From assembly GCF_964355755.1 (NCBI RefSeq), contig NC_092675.1, forward strand, positions 5,798,312 through 5,862,311: a stretch of 64,000 bases of DNA, read 5' to 3'. The notes under the pieces were generated by a model. The model was not told where the DNA came from. It saw only the letters and a list, made by a program, of their open reading frames with translations, and did not search any database. A program made the translations under genes and the position numbers. Positions 46,701-57,454 of this stretch are shown here, one piece after another. Each line of letters opens with the position of its first letter. The stretch's first letter is position 1. This DNA comes from Antedon mediterranea. Taxonomy: Eukaryota; Echinodermata; Crinoidea; Comatulida; Antedonidae.

Positions 46701-47788
46701 ACTGAACGAATGGAAATGCGTCCCAGTGTAAAAATACGGCCGACTTATGTGATTCAGTACAATAACTAAACAGACTGTAGACCTACGTACTCTTGTAGTT
46801 TGACAAACTCTTGTTTCTCTTAATTCCATTATTTTCATTACTAGTTTCAATTTGTTTTAAATTTGTATACACCAATAAAATCCGCTATTTATTTGGAATA
46901 GAAACATTGTCTTTCCACTCATCAATCGATGAAACGCTTTGATCTAAATGCCTGATATAAATATTTATATTTAATTTACGATTTTACATATTTCATTACG
47001 CTAATTGATACTTTTAATTTCTCATTATATTTAGATTCGGCTTCTTTTTTTCACATTAATACGAAAAGATGGCAGATATTAGCTGTTAGCATTTGTCAGT
47101 ATTACTATGATTTCATTTAACAACTTCATACAAATGATCGATAGGAAACTAAACGTAAAGAACAATGACAACGTTAACCACATAAATGCCATTTTCAGGT
47201 AGGCCTACGCATTACAAAACGTCAGTAAATATGAACATGGGAACATTACCAATACATGGAAAATTAAGATGTATGTAAAATAAACTACAGTAAACATTAA
47301 CATTTTAATTAATTGGTTTTATTACAGTCGAGGATTTCAATTTTACATTTAACATTGTTTGGATTATTGGATCATTTTACCACATAAATAAATTATTCTT
47401 TGTTTTAATGGATTATTATATTTCTGACTTTCTCAATCTCTTTCAATTCAAGTTGTTTGTTTTAGTTTTTATTCGGTAAATAATTGCCTTAGCTTGAATT
47501 CTATCGCACTTTTTTTCCAAAGATATTCCAGATGTTTTTCTTTTAAGCAAAAATAAAATTGAGTTGATATTTAAGTAAAAGCAATTATTTAAATAAGCAA
47601 CTACAGTTTAAAAATATTAATAAACTTTAAATGACTAAAACGCATTAAAACAATAATATTTGCACTTAAACTACTACGTTCATATCAGTCACGTCAATGT
47701 AACGTTATTACACACTTTTCTATTACGCGGTTGATACATTTAAATACAAATTATGGATACTTTACGGACTTGTAATTTTGTCAAAATA
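46701..47788. other. Spacer between F2a and F2b, duplicated at 57455-58517
   Basis: Non-coding, with no recognisable gene. It is colinear with the spacer between F2c and F2d, with small indels. The part next to F2a should hold its promoter or 5' untranslated sequence. TTTTCTTTTAAGCAAAAATA at about 47,537 is also repeated near 45,006. Confidence 0.55.
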
Positions 47789-48655
47789 TTACAGACACTG
47801 CAAGCTGGTAATTATGATAAGATAAAGAAACATGATTGACTGAACTGATAGGAGAGGTATTGTATTAATAGAATTCACAAAGGTTTTAGATGTCTGCGGA
47901 GGCTGGGATTCATCAGACGTGAGAGTTTTCTCAGAAGCGTAAGGAACTTTAGTGCTGGTTTCTTCGAATTCCTCTATCTGCGTCTTCGTCGTTGATTTCA
48001 AAATATCTCCAACGTTCACTGTAGGCCTACACGTTATATTTTCTCCTTGCATTTCACAAGAAACACGTCTGATAAACGTGTTGGATAAATTAGCTTGTAT
48101 TGCCTCGCAAAAAATTGCATCATTTGTTGAATTCCATCGAAATTGTATTTCTGTTGCGTTAATGTTGACCACAATACGACGTTTTAAAACAATGGTAGAT
48201 GTACACAAATGTGGTACGTTATCGGTTGTCATTGTGCATGTGTATTCAGTTCCCTCATCTCTATCCATTGCTATGAAAATAGCACTACTAATAGCCTTGT
48301 TCTTATTTGTAGTATTACTAAAAACTGTGTGTTTAGGAAATTGTTCTGCATCCCAGTACAGTTTTAAAGATGGATATTGGTATGTTTCACAATTTAATGT
48401 GACATTGTCACCGACTAAGTACTCTGGTTTTGAAAGGCTACATTCCGGTTCTGAAGGAATTGGCAGCACTACTAGTTGCATCTTACCGGAATCAACAAGT
48501 AATCCATGGCCTTCATATATACATTCGTACACGCCACTGTCTGTTTCAATTAGGTGTGAAAGAACAATTTCTAGCCTCAATGTACTTCTTAACATTGACA
48601 CTACAGATCTGTTAGTGTTAATTTCTACATAGATACATGTAAAGAGAAAGTGCAC
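47789..48655 (-). pseudogene. F2b: 5'-truncated Ig receptor copy
   Basis: Homology to F2c begins abruptly at YVEINTNRS in the middle of Ig1. The signal peptide, the first Ig1 cysteine and the tryptophan are missing. Upstream in frame there is no ATG, only VHFLFTC after a stop. Ig2 (LNCET, LYWD, EYTC) is intact, Ig3 lacks the 34-residue segment, and a membrane segment follows. A TAA replaces an arginine codon right after LQCL, removing the last residues (RYFDKITSP in F2c). The exact left breakpoint is shared with F2d, so the truncated form existed before the segmental duplication. It could be an exon of a spliced gene, since CTTTACATGTATCTATGTAG precedes the homology. Confidence 0.75.
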
Positions 48656-50515
48656 ATAGTTTCTTCTTTAAACACAGCTACAGCAAGCCGGCATTAGCAT
48701 TTGGATCATTTGGGATATTTGATCGCAGCCTAAATTTTTAAAATGCACATTCAAAATCATTAGCTCAATATTATCTAACCAAATGTATCAGTAGTTAGGA
48801 ATAATTAATTACAGTATATGGCCTGATACGAACACACCATTAGCAACACGGACATAATAAATTATAAAATAATAAAATAAATACACACTAAGGGGTTGCA
48901 GTAAACAGTTTCAAAGTTTCTCCATGCAGGTATATGTTACACCACTGCACCTGATAAATTAGCTCCGTTATATAAAAAACAAGGCCATATATATGGCTGC
49001 AGTCGCGTGCTCAAGTTAGTATTTACCGACTAACCGAACAACCAACCGACCGAAATAGTGAGCTGTAGAGTCGCGCTGCACGCGACTAAAAACAAAAAAA
49101 GAAACAAAAAAAAGAAACAAAAAAAAGAAACTAGCTGTATCGGTGATTAGACCTATTGTTTTCATAATGTTCATTTTATTGACGCTATTTGTTAAATTAG
49201 CAGAAATGTAGTCTTATTGAAACCATTTTATATCAGTCAATTTCTTCATAATTAGGACGGTTTGTTGTCATAAACCCTATGTTTTAAAGAATTGTTTGGT
49301 TTTGTCTTTAGTATTATTCATTTAGGATTTACAGTATTGTCAGTGGTGATTACAATGATAGCTGATAGCTTTGATGAGAATGATGACGACAACGACGGTG
49401 GTGAAGAATGGGATTATGCATTATGCCGACGATAAAAATGGCAATGACGATATAGGCCCAACTCATGATGCAGAATACAATTACAACTTATTGATGCTCT
49501 AATTTTAAGGATATGTCGTGTCACAGACACATTAATATTGAATTAGTGAAACTGAATGTTGTGTACGAACACACTTGTCAAACAAAGGCAAAGTTGACAA
49601 ACAGATAAATTTCATAATGCCATTCGGCTTATCCATTATACCTTATCCTTAATCTTTTTTAAATCTGTACCTTGTCCTTTGACAAAAAAAGTAAACATTT
49701 TCCTATTATGATTTCTGTAACATGTTTGATAAGATAAATATAACATGTTTGTTGTCAGCGTTGACACTTTTTTTAATGACATGCATAAATGAAGTTATTA
49801 GGTGCCTCGGATCACATAAAACGGTTTTATTGAGAGAATCTCGAAGAAAGAAGTAATAATGTACAATAATGTCTTGTCTTGTTTTGTTTTCATTTTATAT
49901 TTAGTATCTATTATCAATAAAGTGGAATTGATTATAAATAAAGAGGAATTTACTAACAATACATCGAATGAAATATATCTTTGTTACTGATCTGTGTATT
50001 TTCTCTATAGACATGTTGTATTATTATTTTAAAATGAGCGAAATGCGTTTAAGTCACCCACACAATATTGAGGAGTAGTACCTTTAATATACAAGCAGTC
50101 ATAAAATACCCAATTAAATAAATTCTAAAAATACACAAAAAAGATACAAAAAAGAAACAATTCTTTTGGCAAGCCTTTTATTTCGTGGATACACACATAT
50201 AAATAAAAATGTTTGGCCACAAGTATATTAACATCGGATTATGGATGTAAAGTAACCTTAATATCAACATCCAATGAACAGCATACAGTATTGTACATAG
50301 GGCAAAGGGCATAGGCCAACAATAAAAATGTTAAGAAAATGTTAAGTCATTGTAGTCTGTTGACACTCGACAACACATTACAACCATGTATTGGAGTGTC
50401 AACAGAGACAGTACAGATTTTCAAATATTGATGTGTGATTAAATTTATTTATTTTTTCAGAAACTGTGACCATAAATGTTCACTTTATTGTTCAAGTACT
50501 TTTCTAAAATAGGCT
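48656..50515. other. Spacer upstream of F2b, duplicated at 59412-61020
   Basis: No gene recognised. Contains the CGCGACT hairpin and GACCGACC-type repeat (about 48,985-49,135) and a GA-rich stretch GATGATGACGACAACGACGG near 49,381. Large parts are nearly identical to the second copy, with few indels. Confidence 0.55.
48985..49135 (+). repeat. Interspersed repeat: ACCGACC-rich stretch plus CGCGACT hairpin, copy 1
   Basis: Order: AAGGCCATATATATGG, TCGCGTGCTCAAGTTAGT, a variable run of ACCGACC/ACCAACC, ATAGTGAGCTGTAG, a hairpin with arms AGTCGCG and CGCGACT, then AAAAACAAAAAAAG. Other copies lie at 59,745-59,885, 61,020-61,100 and, inverted, 62,452-62,515 and 62,960-63,090. The fixed order suggests a mobile element or its terminus, of unknown class. 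Confidence 0.6.
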
Positions 50516-50969
50516 ACCACAGACACATGACGTAAATGGGTTGTTTGGTGGGCCTGTACTAAATGTACAAACAACAATTGTCAAAGGAAAAGTATACAGA
50601 ATGAAAAGATCATATAATCACGTTGCTATTTGCCTATATACTCATATATCTTTTTTATGATGTCTTTCTTTATGAACGGGTAAGGTGTAAAAAGTTGTAC
50701 TTAATACGAATAGAGCATTATAGTCGGTTACATCGTGTCGCCAACGATTAAATTAGAGTCATATAAATATCAAGGTACGATATGTGTAACTTTTACAATA
50801 AATATTATTGTATTCATATTCCCAGTATTATATAGCTCGTTTTTTAAAGATAAATAATGATACCAGTTAATAATGTCCTGACACAAAAAGTATGTTACTT
50901 TACTCTACTGGTTGATTGTAATTTCCACTGAAATACGTAATTTACTTGTTTTCAGGTTAGAAGCTGACA
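50516..50969 (+). promoter_or_regulatory. Upstream region of F1b with splice-acceptor-like site
   Basis: Shares blocks with the F1a and F1c upstream regions (ATGACGTAAATGGGTTGTT, ACAACAATTGTCAAAGGAAA). TTGTTTTCAG with AG at 50954-50955 lies 14 bases before the ATG and is the strongest acceptor of the three. Confidence 0.5.
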
Positions 50970-51995
50970 ATGTATGGAACTAGATGTAAATTCATATACA
51001 TATCTATCGTTGTTCTATTCTGCCAGAACAGTTTTGCTGTTAGATTTGCCTATCAACCAATGGACCATTCAGTAGCAGAGGGAAGAGAAGCGTATGTTAA
51101 TTGTATTTTTAGAGATATCCAAGAAAACATGAAGCGCAACTATGACGTCATCTGGACCAAAGGTGCTTATGTTATCAGCCAACCAAGTAATGGATTTGAT
51201 CTGGCACGATTTACTTTTCACAATCGATATGATGATGGAAGACACTTTTTGAGAATTAGACCAGTCAAGAGAGAAGATACAGGAGATTACCAATGTTATT
51301 TAAAATATAATGGTAGTATCCTTCTTACTTCAAGTATTGGGAAGCTCAATGTGCGTGAAATACCAACAGATGTATTTCCAATTGTACGCTTTACAAAGTC
51401 GGCTTACAACATCGACGACATTATCTTTGTGACTTGTGTATGTGAAAAAACAACTCCTCAACCTGATTTAAAGTGGGACACAGCATCACAATTTTATTTT
51501 TCACATCAAAAATGGCCAATTATATCAAATAATACACACAATTGGATTGAAGAATCAGAAATAGCATCCGCCCTTATGAATGGCTCTCGATAAGTATGCA
51601 AATTAAAAGTACCAGATGAAGTTGCTCCAAGATATGCTGAAAGCGAACCACTTTACGTCATAAATAAAGATGTCAATAAAACTGCTAAGCGTGTGACATC
51701 ACCAGAAAGAAAGTATATGACATGGACATCAATGCCCCATTTGCTAAAAACAACCAATCTGAAGGCGTCAATCCTAACTGATCCTACAAAATCTGTAGAA
51801 CCAGTAAATATATTATATATTGGCATAGGAATAGGCATTATAATTGTTGGAGCACTCATAATATTTGGTCAAGTATGGTCATATAGAAAAGATCGGGCTT
51901 ATAAATTTTTAAAGAAAAATGAGAATAAATTAGATAAAGAACCCTGTTTGAAAGACGATCCCCAAAACAATTGTCAAGATGAAGACGACCTTTAA
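50970..51995 (+). pseudogene. F1b: two-Ig-domain receptor with one internal stop
   Basis: 342 codons in one frame, interrupted once by TAA at 51591-51593. The stop falls in the Y-x-C motif of the second Ig domain, where F1c has NGSYYVC and F1b has NGSR-stop-VC. Before it: signal peptide (MYGTRCKFIYISIVVLF), V-type Ig domain (VNCIF, VIWTKG, DTGDYQC), then Ig2 (VTCVCE, LKWD). After it, still in frame: the end of Ig2, a stalk, a glycine-rich membrane segment (ILYIGIGIGIIIVGALIIF) and an acidic tail ending DEDDL. With only one lesion and an open downstream frame, it is either a young pseudogene, an allele, or a soluble/readthrough product. Candidate AATAAA at 52019-52024. Confidence 0.8.
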
Positions 51996-53015
51996 AAGTA
52001 AACCTTAGAAAGATATTAAATAAATAATGTATTAATAATTTACAATAAATAAATCACCCAGAAACCTTTTCGTTTAAATTATTAGAAAAAAAGCAACAAT
52101 TTTAGGCCTAAATGAATCAAAAGAAATGAGAAAATTAAAAATGTGTGTTTACCCACGTCACACAGTCAATTAAACAAAAGTACAACTTTCAACAAAGTGT
52201 AATCAAAAGAAATCGTACACTTCAATCATAACCACCAATAGTACACCTGATAAAACTGTAATCTTCATTCATGTTTATCTACTATATTTTATCATGTTTG
52301 TAGTGGTGTGTCAACGGAGACAGTACCTACACTTGACAAATATTGATATATGATTAAATGTGTTTATTTTTCAGGAACTGTGACCATAAATGTTCATTTT
52401 ATTGTTTAAGTAATCTTAGCACATGCCTAAGACAGCCACTATCCAATACCAAGTTGATTGGTCGTTATATTGTTACATAAACATAATAAATTTAAATGTG
52501 GAATTTACAGCATAATGACGCCTTCTATACATAATTGTGTAATATATAGGGACCTTTTACTTATATAATCAATTCAAAGCTGTTATTGGTCTCAAATATA
52601 TGCTAATATATTTCTAATAAAAATGCTATGTTTATAAAAGAATTGTTTGATTTTGTTTTGAAAGTCATTTGGGGGTGGGGGGGGGGGTTCTTGTTGGTGG
52701 TGATATTGATTACAATAAAAGCTGATGTGCTGATGATGGTGGTGATGATGATGATAATAATACTAGTTATCATTTTAATCATGATGTTCTTAATGAGATA
52801 TTTTATATAGCCATTTTATATAATTATACCAATGTATCTACTCTGCTGTAAAGATATTGCTCATTTGAAAATTAGCTATTATGCAGCTTTTTAATTTTTG
52901 TTTATTAGGCCTACTTTTTATAATTATGAGTAAATTCAAGAAAATATTGAGAGAAAAAGGAGGGTAATAGAAAGAGATATATTAACGAACATCTATAAAA
53001 TATATTTGTGATATA
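51996..53015. other. Spacer between F1b and the second segmental copy
   Basis: No gene recognised. Contains a G-rich run (about 52,671-52,688) and a TGATGATGG/TGATGATGATGA simple-sequence tract (about 52,725-52,770). Confidence 0.5.
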
Positions 53016-53698
53016 TGACGAACGAATAAAAGCGGTAGTTTACACTACAAAAGAGAGCAAAAACAATAATGGTTATGATTATAATTCAAAATACAATGTT
53101 ATTAACTTGATGCGACTAACGATAGGCTTACCACAGACACATGACGTAAATGGGTTGTTCGGTAGGCCTACTAAATGTACAAACAACAATTGTCAAAGGA
53201 AAAGTTTACAGAATGATAAGATCATAATCACGTTGCTATTTGACTTAGGCCTATACCCATATACTTTTTTTAAACAGTACCCTGTCTAAACAATAATAAT
53301 CTATTATGATTATTGCTTAACATGTTTATGAACGGCTAAAGTAAAACAACTTTGACTTAATATGAATAGAGCATTCGAGTTGGTTACATCGTGTCGCCAA
53401 AGAGTACATTACAATTACATCATATCATTATCAAGGTAGGCTATTTGTAACTTTTTTAAATAATATAATTGTATTAACATTCCCAGAATTTTATAAGCTC
53501 GTTTTTTTAGATAAATAATACGACCAGTAAACAACAAGTATATTTACCCTACTTTAATCAATTCTTTTTTTAAAAAGATTTATCATCGTAAAGACTAATG
53601 TATTAGGCATAAACAGTATTTTTTTATAACGAACACTGTACTCCACTGTAATACACAATATTACTTGTTTTTAGGATAATATTAGAACAGAAGCGACA
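53016..53698 (+). promoter_or_regulatory. Upstream region of F1c
   Basis: Colinear with 42,214-42,936. TTGTTTTTAG with AG at 53673-53674 precedes the ATG by 24 bases, fitting a 5' untranslated intron. No TATA box or other core promoter motif could be assigned with confidence. Confidence 0.5.
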
Positions 53699-54835
53699 AT
53701 GTATGGAACTAGTAGATGTAAATTCACATACATATCTATCATTGTACTATTCTGCTGCCAGAACAGTTTTGCTGTTAGATTTGCCTATCAACCAATGGAC
53801 TATTCAGTAGTAGAAAAGGGAGAAGCATACGTGACCTGTCTCTTTAGAGATATCTCAGAAGAAATGGAACGTAATTACGACGTCATCTGGACCAAAGGGG
53901 CTTACATTATCAGCGAACCAAGTAATGGATTCGATTTGGAACGTATTACTATTCACACTCAATATGACGATGCAAGACACTTTTTGAGGATTGATCCAGT
54001 CAAAAGAGAAGATGCAGGAGATTACAAATGTTATTTTAAATATAATGGCAATATCCTGCTCACTTCAAGTATTGGGAAGCTTACTGTACGTGAAATACCA
54101 TCAGGTGAATATCCAATCGTAAGGTTTAAGAAGTCATCTTACAATATTGGAGAGGTTTTCGTTGTGTATTGCTTATGTGAAAAGACAAACCCTGAACCAG
54201 AGTTAAAATGGGACAAAAAATTACAATTTTCGAGTGTACGTGATAATTGGCCAATTACAGCAAATGATACACATATCTGGATTGCAGAATCGGAAACAGC
54301 AACTACCCTTACAAATGGCTCTTACTACGTCTGTAGTTTAAAAGTACCAGATGAAATTGCTCCAAGATATGATGAAAGCAAACCGCTTTATGTCGTAAAT
54401 GAAGATTTTAACCAGTCAACAAGCGTGATATCACCAGAAACAAAACCGGCTACAACCAAACCTGTTTCATCCAAACCTGTTATGACAACAAATACAAAAG
54501 TATCAAAGATAGTAGAATATGAATACCCCAAACAGAATGTTTTTTTAATTGCATCTGCTGTCGTCGGTATAATTACGGCACTGATTTTGTTCGTCATTCT
54601 CATTTTCTTTTTTTTCGGCATGTTAATTAAAGCTACGCTAAAATTTCATGCACCAGCAAATAGAGATTCTGTGATTAGGAAATCTAACAGCGTCAGCGTC
54701 GTACAACAAGGCCCGAATAAACGTCGTGACTCGTCGGTGCTGCTTGAGTTGAATACTGACCGCAAAACGAGTCTTGAGATAGCGTCGGGCGTAGTCTTTG
54801 GGTCATCGGGAGAATCGTCGTACGACGCTGTCTGA
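53699..54835 (+). CDS. F1c: intact two-Ig-domain transmembrane receptor with C-terminal ITIM-like motif
   Basis: 378 residues in one exon. Signal peptide 1 to about 25 (YISIIVLFCC core). Ig1, V-type: C47, W64, D105-x-G-x-Y109-x-C111. Ig2: C158, W171, Y210-x-C212, with candidate N-glycosylation sites at NDT and NGS. A Thr/Pro/Ser-rich stalk (about 236-275) is followed by a membrane helix about 281-310 and a cytoplasmic tail of about 65 residues. The last six residues, S-S-Y375-D-A-V378, fit the ITIM pattern (S/I/V/L)xYxx(I/V/L), and D-A-V at the terminus also fits a class III PDZ ligand. A cell-surface recognition receptor with inhibitory signalling is inferred. The ligand is unknown. Candidate AATAAA at 55075-55080. 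The start is the first ATG, directly before a good signal peptide and conserved in F1a and F1b. Confidence 0.88.
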   Translation: MYGTSRCKFTYISIIVLFCCQNSFAVRFAYQPMDYSVVEKGEAYVTCLFRDISEEMERNYDVIWTKGAYIISEPSNGFDLERITIHTQYDDARHFLRIDPVKREDAGDYKCYFKYNGNILLTSSIGKLTVREIPSGEYPIVRFKKSSYNIGEVFVVYCLCEKTNPEPELKWDKKLQFSSVRDNWPITANDTHIWIAESETATTLTNGSYYVCSLKVPDEIAPRYDESKPLYVVNEDFNQSTSVISPETKPATTKPVSSKPVMTTNTKVSKIVEYEYPKQNVFLIASAVVGIITALILFVILIFFFFGMLIKATLKFHAPANRDSVIRKSNSVSVVQQGPNKRRDSSVLLELNTDRKTSLEIASGVVFGSSGESSYDAV

Positions 54836-55494
54836 TTTTGTTCTTTAGATGCCAACATAGCCATGGTACACGACAAAGTGAATTCAACTTCATTTCGCCA
54901 AAAGCATCTAAAACTATTGATAGAACTTTTTTTTTAACCATCATTTTAGACATTTGCATTGTTTTAGATTGTTTATAACATTTTTTCTTTTTAATTGTGA
55001 GTCTCAAGTTTTAACTTTTTTTAACGTATTGTAACATTGTTATGTAATCATGTATTGTATGTTGATTTTGACCGAATAAATGAATGAATGAATGAATCAA
55101 ATTAAGGTTATCGCAATGGTTTTATTTAGGAATGCAATTTTACCGTAACTTAAAAAAAAGGAAATTAGGATACGGTACCGTATTTTTAGCCACTGCGGTA
55201 TTTAATTTAATCCTAATTTGCAGTAGCATTTTTTGGTAAGTAACTTCACGCACGGTTCGTAAATAAACACAAAAGCCAATATGAATATCGCCACCAACGG
55301 CCATATACTTAGTTGAAACTAGAATGTCGCAAAGTGATGACTCACCGACACGGAAATTACCTTTTACCGCGTTCCACGTACCGTTAAAAATCTACTGATG
55401 AAATTGTGCTTTAAAAATGGATATCTTCTTACAATATCATTAATATACTGAACACTAATGTTATCGAATCTACGTTTCACGGTACATCTTTACA
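54836..55494 (+). other. F1c 3' untranslated region and spacer
   Basis: Holds the F1c polyadenylation candidate AATAAA (55075-55080) and a short TGAA repeat right after it. The remainder is non-coding and differs from the corresponding stretch after F1a. Confidence 0.5.
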
Positions 55495-56275
55495 AAAGTT
55501 TTTCCATTGTGCTCGCCTCCTATGTCAGAAAAATTAAGCATAAAGTAGGCCTATATAGATAATCATTTTTATTCAGATTAAAATGACGATTTATAGCACT
55601 TTCCAAACAAAGCCTTTGTATATAACCTGCAAGATATTCCAGATTATTTTATTTTAGGCAAAAATCAAATTGAGTTGATATTTAAGTAAAACCAATTATT
55701 TAAATAAGATAACATTTATTCTAATAATAAAAAACATTAAGATGAAGTTGCTGTAATGGGCCAAGGGAAACACGTCATAAAAGAATATTTGAAAGAGTCA
55801 ACTGATACATGGGTGACATCACCAGAAAAAATAAAATACTATATTTCATGAGTTTCAGTATTTAGTTTTTATGAACGATTGGCATCAACTATTTATTAGA
55901 AAAAGAAACATTATGTCTTTTGATTTATTTATAAACTCTTCAAATTATTGTTTCAGTATTCATTGCATTGCAGTGATGTGTCAAAAACTCAGTACGAGGA
56001 AGCCTATGACAGTCAATAGAGGAATAGGTTAAACCAACTAAGATGTTGTAATTAAGTTGCTTATTGAATGATGCAAATGAAAACGTAAAATTTTAACAAT
56101 TTTAAGATTATACGCATCAGCTTTTAAAACAGGATTTGTCTCAGTAGCTACAGTTTAAAAAATAATTAAACTTGAAATAACTAAAACGCATTAGAACAAA
56201 AATATTTGTACTTAAACTACCACGTTCACATATCAGTCACGTCAATTTAACGTTAGCACACAAATTATGGATAAT
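55495..56275. repeat. Duplicated spacer downstream of F2c (copy of 44866-45636)
   Basis: Colinear with the first segmental copy from CTCGCCTCCTATGTCAGAAA onward, with scattered substitutions and small indels. No gene. It should contain the 3' end of the F2c transcript, but no single polyadenylation signal stands out. Confidence 0.6.
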
Positions 56276-57454
56276 TTACGGACTTGTAATTTTGTCAAAA
56301 TATCTCAGACACTGCAAGATAGTAGTTATGATAAGATAAAGAAACATGATTGACTGAACTGATAGGAGAAGTATTGTAATAATAGAATTCACAAAAGTTT
56401 TAGATGTCTGCGGAGGCTTGGATTCATCAGATGTGAGAGTTTTCTCAGAAGCGTAAGGAACTTTAGTGCTGGTTTCTTCGTATGCTAAACATTCCACTAT
56501 CTGCATGGTCATCGTCGTTGATTTCAAAATATCTCCAGCATTCACTGTACACGTTATATTTTCTCCTTGCATTTCACAAGAAACACGTCTGATAAACGTG
56601 TTGGATAAATTAGCTTGTATTGCCTCACCAAAAATTGCATCATTTGTTGAATTCCATCGAAATTGTATTTCTTCCTTGTTTATCTGTTTATATTTGCTAC
56701 TTTTAGCTGAGGGTTGTTGTTTCCATTCAAAGGCATTGCACCAAATTGTTGCCGACTTATTAATCATAAATTCTGTTGCGTTAATGTTGACCACAATACG
56801 ACGTTTGATAACAATGGTAGATGTACACAAATGTGGTACGTTATTCGTTGTCATAGTGCATGTGTAATCATTTCCCTCATCTCTATCCATTGCTATGAAC
56901 ATAGCACTACTAATAACCTTGTTCTTATTTGTAGTATTAATAAAAACTGTGTGTTTAGGAAATTGTTCCGCATCCCAGTACAGTTTTAAAGATGGATATG
57001 GGTATGTTTCACAATTTAATGTGACATTGTCACTGACGAAGTACTTTGGTTTTGAAGGGCTACATTCCGGTTCTGAAGGAATTGGCAGCACTACTAGTTG
57101 CATCTTACCGGAATCAACAAGTAATCCATTGCCTTCATATATACATTCGTACACGCCACTGTCTGTTTCAATTACGTGTGAAAAAACAATTTCTAGCCTC
57201 AATGTACTTCTTAACATTGACACTACAGATCTGTTAGTGTTAATTTCTACATAATTTTTCTTCCATATTGTATTTTTGATGACCGTTTGTTCTTCAAATC
57301 CTTTATCAATATCAAAATCACAGTAAAATGTAAACTCTTTACCGGCAACAGCATAACTAATACCACTTCCCGGATAGCACTGTAGAATGTCAGTTGAGCT
57401 AATAATGGACAAGAAAAGAAACAGATAAATGAGAACCTTTAACAAACGACTCAT
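56276..57454 (-). CDS. F2c: intact Ig-domain transmembrane receptor, three Ig-like domains
   Basis: 392 residues in one exon, starting at the methionine before a strong signal peptide (MSRLLKVLIYLFLFLSIISS). An upstream in-frame ATG adds 50 residues that would bury the signal, so it was not chosen. Ig1: C45, W64, D98-x-G-x-Y102-x-C104. Ig2: C148, W160, Y197-x-C199. Ig3-like, atypical: C239, W267, C293, C302, without a canonical Y-x-C. Many N-x-S/T sites. A Ser/Thr-rich stalk precedes a membrane helix about 356-380 and a tail of about 12 residues (CLRYFDKITSP) with no signalling motif. Such a short tail suggests an adaptor-dependent or decoy receptor, though no charged residue is seen in the helix. 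Only F2c, and partly F2e, keeps the 34-residue Ig3 segment (229-262). It is convergent with F1c. Confidence 0.87.
   Translation of the reverse strand: MSRLLKVLIYLFLFLSIISSTDILQCYPGSGISYAVAGKEFTFYCDFDIDKGFEEQTVIKNTIWKKNYVEINTNRSVVSMLRSTLRLEIVFSHVIETDSGVYECIYEGNGLLVDSGKMQLVVLPIPSEPECSPSKPKYFVSDNVTLNCETYPYPSLKLYWDAEQFPKHTVFINTTNKNKVISSAMFIAMDRDEGNDYTCTMTTNNVPHLCTSTIVIKRRIVVNINATEFMINKSATIWCNAFEWKQQPSAKSSKYKQINKEEIQFRWNSTNDAIFGEAIQANLSNTFIRRVSCEMQGENITCTVNAGDILKSTTMTMQIVECLAYEETSTKVPYASEKTLTSDESKPPQTSKTFVNSIITILLLSVQSIMFLYLIITTILQCLRYFDKITSP

Noticed and set aside
54388-55007. Minus-strand frames opposite the end of F1c
   Set aside because: Shadow frames of the F1c stalk and tail. The plus strand carries the coherent receptor.
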